64,000 bases of DNA from Lineus longissimus (lineage: Eukaryota > Nemertea > Pilidiophora > Heteronemertea > Lineidae): contig NC_088326.1 in the NCBI RefSeq assembly GCF_910592395.1, positions 8,807,001 to 8,871,000 of the forward strand, written 5' to 3'. Below are positions 59,623 to 64,000 of the stretch, piece after piece. Each line of letters opens with the position of its first letter. Within the stretch, counting starts at the first letter, position 1. The translations under genes were made by a program, and so were the position numbers. The notes beneath the pieces are model-generated. The model did not search any database. It was not told the DNA's origin and worked only from the letters and a program-made list of their open reading frames with translations.

Positions 59623-60105
59623 TTGAGGAAGAAAGGATCAGTGCCTTATTCCTTTTACACGTCACATGAACGTTACAGTTTTCCTTACCTAGAGAAGCCC
59701 ATGTTCTTTGACGAATTGAAAAATGAAATGGCACCTGATTCAGCCTATGAAGAGGCCAAGACCCTATGGGATCATTTCAAGACCAGGAATCACGGGGAGT
59801 TCATTGACTTGTACCTTAAAACTGATGTGTTACTTTTAGCTGATTTATTTGAGAAGTTCAGGGATGTCAGTTTAAATTACTTTCAGATTGACCCCTGTCA
59901 CTGTTACTCGGCTCCAGGACTTACCTGGCAAGCTGGTTTGAAACACACTGGAGTAAACCTAGAACTTCTAACAGATAGCAACATTTTGCTTACTTTTGAA
60001 AAGGCAATAAGAGGTGGAATTTCGGGTGTGATGGGAACAAGACATGTCAAGGCCGATGATAACCACAAACTACTCTACATTGATACGAATAACCTTTACG
60101 GTTAG
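59623..60105 (+). pseudogene. Polinton DNA polymerase B, piece leading to the polymerase A motif
   Basis: About 160 codons with FIDLYLKTDVLLLADLFEKF (exonuclease III-type Asp), CYSAPGLTWQAGL and a final DTNNLYG (A-motif-like). A stop follows immediately at 60103-60105, and the continuation is in another frame before the 60135 insertion. The catalytic palm is otherwise absent from this window. Confidence 0.88.
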
Positions 60106-60134
60106 GGCTATGATGGAACCTCAACCGGTAGACA

Positions 60135-60799
60135 GTAATAAAGGCACTGGAAAAAAAGGCACTGGAAATAAAGGTACGGAAAAAAAGGCACTAGGTAAAA
60201 AGGCACTGGAAAAAAAGGCACCAGGAAATCTCTAGGTTAAAAATTCATTTGGGGTGCCCCCCCCCGTGCATTTCTATATGTGTATTGTGCTATGTGTAAT
60301 GTGCTTCCAAGTCTTTCTCACCAATAAAACTGCAATGAGACTCATCAAGAATGTTCTGCTAGATGTCAATAGCCACTCTTGTGATAAACTATTGTATCTT
60401 GTAGAAAGAGGTTATTGGTGAGGGAACCCTGAATCTAACTTGATTAAACTACTGGACCAAATTGGATGATCTTTGTATTATTTTTTATAAGGATTCCCTG
60501 CCTATCCAAGCTGGTTTTTCTGTTTGTAGGGTACTGAAAATAGGCTGTTTCGTTTTTTGGACCATCCAGTATTCTGTTGCTGTAGAAAAAAACTACACAT
60601 AGATATGCACATATAAATTTTTATTTTTATTTTTATCTATGTAGTAGAGATTTCTCAGAGATTCCCCATACATTTTTTTTGGTGCCATTTTTTCCATTGC
60701 CTTTTTTTCCAGTGCCTTTTTTACCCAGTGCCTTTTTTCCTAGTGCCTTTTTTACCTAGTGCCTTTTCTCCAGTGCCTTTTTTCCAGTGCCTTTATTAC
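60135..60799. mobile_element. Inverted-repeat element with (GGCACTGGAAAAAA)n ends
   Basis: Ends GTAATAAAGGCACTGG and CCAGTGCCTTTATTAC are exact complements. Each arm is a short tandem array of AAAAAAGGCACTGG-type units, six to eight copies on either side (60141-60228 and 60679-60799). The roughly 450-base interior has no gene. It is inserted in or beside the Polinton polymerase frame. Confidence 0.85.
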
Positions 60800-61080
60800 C
60801 TACATTGTTGCAATGGGATTAGCTGGATTTGAACTAGCATTAACTGAATTAATTACTCCCGTTTCATTTGCTGCTCTATTATCGTTGATGTGCGACTATT
60901 CATTGTATTTGATAGTATGGAAATCAAACCTGAATCAGTATTTTGACTTGTGACTTTTTGGGCTTTTAAGCCACATGGTAAGACCCCGACTTCTTTACTC
61001 AGACATAGTCCTGATGGACGTTGTCCTGACAGACATAGTCCTGAAGGACAGCGACTTTTTTTACCTTCCAGGACACCAAA

Positions 61081-61407
61081 TTAAACGTCACTCTGCTGCT
61101 TTAATGCATCTTCCTCTTCCTTCACGAGTCTGTAAGTCTTGAAGAAAACACTACTTGTGAAATCATACCATAATTGATTCAAATCATTCATTCGATCCTT
61201 GTTTGTTAGATAAGGATTCAGCACCAAATAATCTATTTTCAATTTATCAAAAGCTTGGTTTAAAAAGACATGGTAATTTCTGGTTACTTTAATCCAACAA
61301 TAATGTAGGTATCTGAGATATGCATGGTAAACCAACCTCAGATCTCTAAAACTTGTCTTCAGTTTATTGAGGCTTACCGAGTGCTCTATTAATGAATTCT
61401 GCCTCTA
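61081..61407 (-). CDS. Hypothetical minus-strand frame, possible exon
   Basis: About 108 open codons without a convincing ATG at the start (a stop lies just upstream). It is rich in Tyr/Leu and charged residues: LNKLKTSFRDLRLVYHAYLR and VKEEEDALKQQSDV at the end. The amino-acid composition looks protein-like, but the family is not recognised. It could be an exon of an unseen gene or a piece of a mobile element. Confidence 0.3.
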
Positions 61408-62775
61408 AAATCCAGTCATAGTCCCCACAATGAATTCAAACCCGTTTTTGGATATCATTATCTTGGTCTCCACTGTAAGGTCTCAGGGGTTTTAAGGAGC
61501 AGCTACAAAGCACTTATTTGAGCTCCACCATAGAAGCTTGGCACAGGTGGGCTATTATATGCACAAAGAACTACAAAACTACAGAATTACAAAAAAAGTT
61601 TTTATTTTCGTGGAAAAACACACAAGTTGAATAACGGACATGAAATGCTGGTTTCAACATCAACCCTACAAGTACCGTAGTGTCTATACCAACTTCAACC
61701 CAAGTGCCTTTACGAAGCTTTAAGACATCTTAATTTACTGAACCTCAAAAGAATTTTAAGTCATACAGTCACATGACAATCGAACCATCAACCATAGTCA
61801 TGCAGGTGATGTGTGGGAAATAACCTCAACGATTGGTCTAATACATGTAGTTTATCATACACTTGAGTAATTGAGATTGTTGGTTAAACTGGCCAAATTT
61901 CACCATAAAAAAACCTGCCAAAACCTGGCCAGGCAAATATAATCCAGAGGTTGTCTCCTCGTGTGATTTTGGTATTTTTTAGCGTCAGTCTGTCATTCAG
62001 TATGCACAATATACAAATAAGAATCAAGAAGTTAATCTGACGTCCCACCGGGAGGGGATACAAAAGCTAAATCCTGGTGGTACTAAAAATCCCCCGGATG
62101 ACATCATTGCGAACCATGACGTCACTTTATGTGTTGTGCAGCTGGTATCTTTGTTGTGCAGCTATCAAAAACTTCCATGCAATTTGGCAACACCAGATGG
62201 TTGTAACGTGGTTGTTTATTGGTACATATATGATAAACGCTTAGCCATCCCTATGTTGTTTCACAGTGAATGTAACACACTGATGACTGATCGTTGACCC
62301 TGGAAACCCCATTGATCCATGGGTTTCCTGCCAGAATATTAATCATACATGTGTTCTGCTCTCTCCTGAAATCACACTCTGCTAGTTTTACTATCGTGCC
62401 CCAGTTAAATCAACGTCACTCAAATTGATTGATAATTTAATCCATTCACATTTATGACTACATACATGTACATACAGGCAATACAACAAAATTGGCGACA
62501 GAGTATAAAATAATCAACAAGACTTTCCAATAAACCAAACTGAGGATAATCACAAAGGAGTTATCAGTACATGTTTCAGCAAGTACATATGAGAGATAAA
62601 TGCTTGACTAACTCCTCTTCATAAGGACTAGAAATAAGTTCTAAATCTGATAACTTCATTTGAAGGGGGTAGTAACTAATTAGCTCTAATTCATTAACCA
62701 TTATTAACCTATCGGGTTGTTTCTGCTGTTTTTCTTCATTATGAACCCATATAACCTCATTCATTGTGCTGAGAT

Positions 62776-62877
62776 AATGGGTGATATGAATAAAGACTAG
62801 CAAATGCTTTTATCTAAATCTCCATGGTACAAAACCGGAGTAAAAGCATTTGCTAGACTTTATTCATATCACCCATT
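62776..62877. repeat. Short foldback (hairpin)
   Basis: Arms of about 37 bases: AATGGGTGATATGAATAAAG and CTTTATTCATATCACCCATT, with AGCAAATGCTTTTA inside. The loop is about 27 bases. A single copy in this window. Confidence 0.8.
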
Positions 62878-63593
62878 GATTCTTACAAACTACTCTATCG
62901 ACAAAATAGTTGTCTTATCATTATTGAATAATCAGCTGCCTACATGTAGTAACATCATGGCAGCTAATACAGTAACCAGTTGAAAACTGGAAACACTTCT
63001 CAAGACATTGATGTTTAAAACGTCCTACAATCATTAGTCCTGGTGAGAGAACGGCACTTTGTGCAGGTCAACCTGAAAAGGCTGTACACAAAATTTTTAT
63101 ATTACACTGTATTTCATTGTAAATAATGTCCATATGTCATGTTTGTATTCAGTTGGCCTAGCTCCAATGAGCGACTTCGGCACAGGATGACCGCCAAAGT
63201 AGCGCTAGAATTCATCTGTTCTGATATATAATACATTGCCCTCGTTGAGAGCCGGCTAGCGAAGTGGTGGCAGGGGTTTTGCTCGTACAACATTGCAATC
63301 AAGCACCATGCAATTTCCTTTTTTAAAACGAAATACTTTAATACCTTGCGAATAAGAACCAGCGGCCATTTTTGTCTGGGCAGATCCACCAATGTCATAA
63401 TGCATACGACAGCCGCCCTTGCCATTCATATGCATATAGGCGAGACCAGGCCTAGCACCAGTTATTGCGTGACACAATCTGTGGTTTCTTCTGTGATGCA
63501 ATGAGACATGTTAGTTACTGAAATGCTGAAATGGTTATGTGGACCAGGATGAGAATAAAAGGAAGGGTAATTCTGGGATTGTCTGTCTGCACT

Positions 63594-63819
63594 ATGGCTG
63601 AACATCCTAGAAGACGCAGGCGCTACACTCTGCGCGAAAAAGTAAAGCTTCTCGCTGACTTCCATGCCGGTAATGAAACCGTGGGAGCGTTTGCCATCAC
63701 AAACCGTTTGCCAAAATCTACAATGATGAAATGGTTAATGAGTGAGGATGACATTCATCATCATAGAGCATCGTCAAAAGCCAAGGGTTCAGAATTAGCG
63801 TGGAGAGAACGTGGCACTG
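63594..63819 (+). CDS. pogo/CENP-B-type DNA-binding protein, exon 1 (partial gene)
   Basis: Starts at an ATG (63594) and encodes RRRRRYTLREKVKLLADFHA then an ITNRLPKSTMMKWL segment. This is the helix-turn-helix pattern of the CENP-B N-terminal / pogo-transposase DNA-binding domain (basic start, EKVKLL helix, recognition helix with K-S-T-x-x-K-W-L). Reading through gives a stop at 63886, but a good donor (CACTG|GTAAGT) at 63820 joins in phase to an acceptor at 63968. It may be an intact transposase copy or a domesticated gene; the catalytic DDE part would lie beyond the window. It is the possible autonomous relative of the CAGTGGAACCTC MITEs found throughout the window. Confidence 0.6.
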
Positions 63820-63968
63820 GTAAGTCTAGGGAACCATGGCAAAGCCCCCTGAACATTAAGGGTACAGCTAAAGTGAAGGGAAACTGAAGGATGCATTTTT
63901 GCATGGAATGTGGCAAAGAACAAATTTAGTGATTTGCTGACAGAGTAAAATGAACTGTTATCTTTTAG

Positions 63969-64000
63969 GCCTATACGAAGAGATGGAGGCAGACCTAGCT
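63969..64000 (+). CDS. pogo/CENP-B-type protein, exon 2 (runs off window)
   Basis: Acceptor ATCTTTTAG; reads LYEEMEADLA in phase with the previous exon through a Gly codon. A Tyr-x-Glu-Met/Leu-Glu-x-x-Leu sequence after a Gly-rich linker is what follows the first helix-turn-helix in pogo/CENP-B proteins. Cut by the window edge. Confidence 0.5.

Larger units (their letters stand above)
56993..60134 (+). mobile_element. Decayed Polinton/Maverick fragment
   Basis: A plus-strand set of broken frames. 57204-57485 is a polar protein of unknown role. 57667-58086 is the N-terminal part of a protein-primed family B DNA polymerase region. 58073-58351 contains a Cys/His finger and then an exonuclease-like start. 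59257-59541 and 59623-60105 are further polymerase parts. The frames are separated by stops, frameshifts and two insertions (a LINE end at 58380-59080 and an inverted-repeat element from 60135). Polintons are large self-synthesising, virus-related DNA transposons. No terminal repeats, integrase or capsid genes were found, so this is a truncated relic. I only describe the breaks. Confidence 0.8.
60800..63593. other. Region between the Polinton fragment and the transposase-like gene
   Basis: Contains a minus-strand hypothetical frame (61081-61407), a LINE-tail-like fragment (about 61450-61560) and a foldback (62776-62877). Positions 61600-62570 and 62880-63590 show nothing I recognise. No continuation of the Polinton polymerase was found. 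Confidence 0.5.

Noticed and set aside
60759-60953. Continuation of the Polinton polymerase after the 60135 element
   Set aside because: The 64-codon frame is hydrophobic and shows none of the polymerase motifs; no continuation was found.

Overview
The window is a gene-plus-repeat region from an invertebrate animal nuclear genome. Evidence for this is GT-AG introns of 0.3-3.7 kb, animal TGF-beta/BMP-pathway proteins, interstitial TTAGGG repeats, non-LTR retrotransposon tails, a Polinton/Maverick fragment and many short inverted-repeat elements. The sequence does not fix the phylum. A Schnurri protein with extra zinc-finger arrays, together with this repeat style, suggests a marine invertebrate (lophotrochozoan, ambulacrarian or cephalochordate), but this is inference.

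Two plus-strand host genes dominate. Schnurri/HIVEP (about 5.1-22.1 kb) is reconstructed here as eight exons whose splice phases all agree. They encode roughly 2,530 residues: two ZAS-type zinc-finger pairs, each finger pair joined by short linkers, an acidic tract after the second pair, SP/RS-rich linkers, a further three-finger array and a C-terminal four-finger array. The true 5' end is upstream of the first recognised exon. The second gene (35.3-46.9 kb) is eight phase-consistent exons homologous to the C-terminal region of SARA (ZFYVE9/ZFYVE16, the endosomal Smad anchor). Its FYVE and 5' exons were not found, and it ends earlier than vertebrate SARA. A Smad cofactor and a Smad anchor thus lie head-to-tail in one signalling pathway.

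The rest is mostly repeats. 0-5 kb: foldback elements, a minus-strand LINE end and old copies of a dispersed modular repeat. Introns of both genes: pogo-like MITEs with CAGTGGAACCTC ends (8 copies in the window), TGTGACCC-ended hairpin MITEs (8 copies), TTAA-bounded MITEs, a GTTAAC foldback, and 69-bp, about 135-bp and 18-bp tandem arrays. 22-35 kb: foldbacks, a 203-bp tandem array, a 38-bp minisatellite, a telomere-like tract and a 1.1-kb modular repeat. 47-50 kb: a large inverted-repeat element containing a second near-identical copy of that modular repeat. 52-57 kb: more MITEs. 57-60.8 kb: a decayed Polinton (zinc-finger ORF and protein-primed DNA polymerase B pieces) split by a LINE 3' end and by another inverted-repeat element. 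63.6-64 kb: the start of a pogo/CENP-B-type transposase-like gene that runs off the window.

No tRNA, rRNA or CRISPR array was recognised. The most notable points are the modular repeats carrying nuclear-receptor-like half-sites, a shared core in otherwise different foldback elements, the crowding of MITEs just after splice donors, and a GC donor that abuts a MITE.
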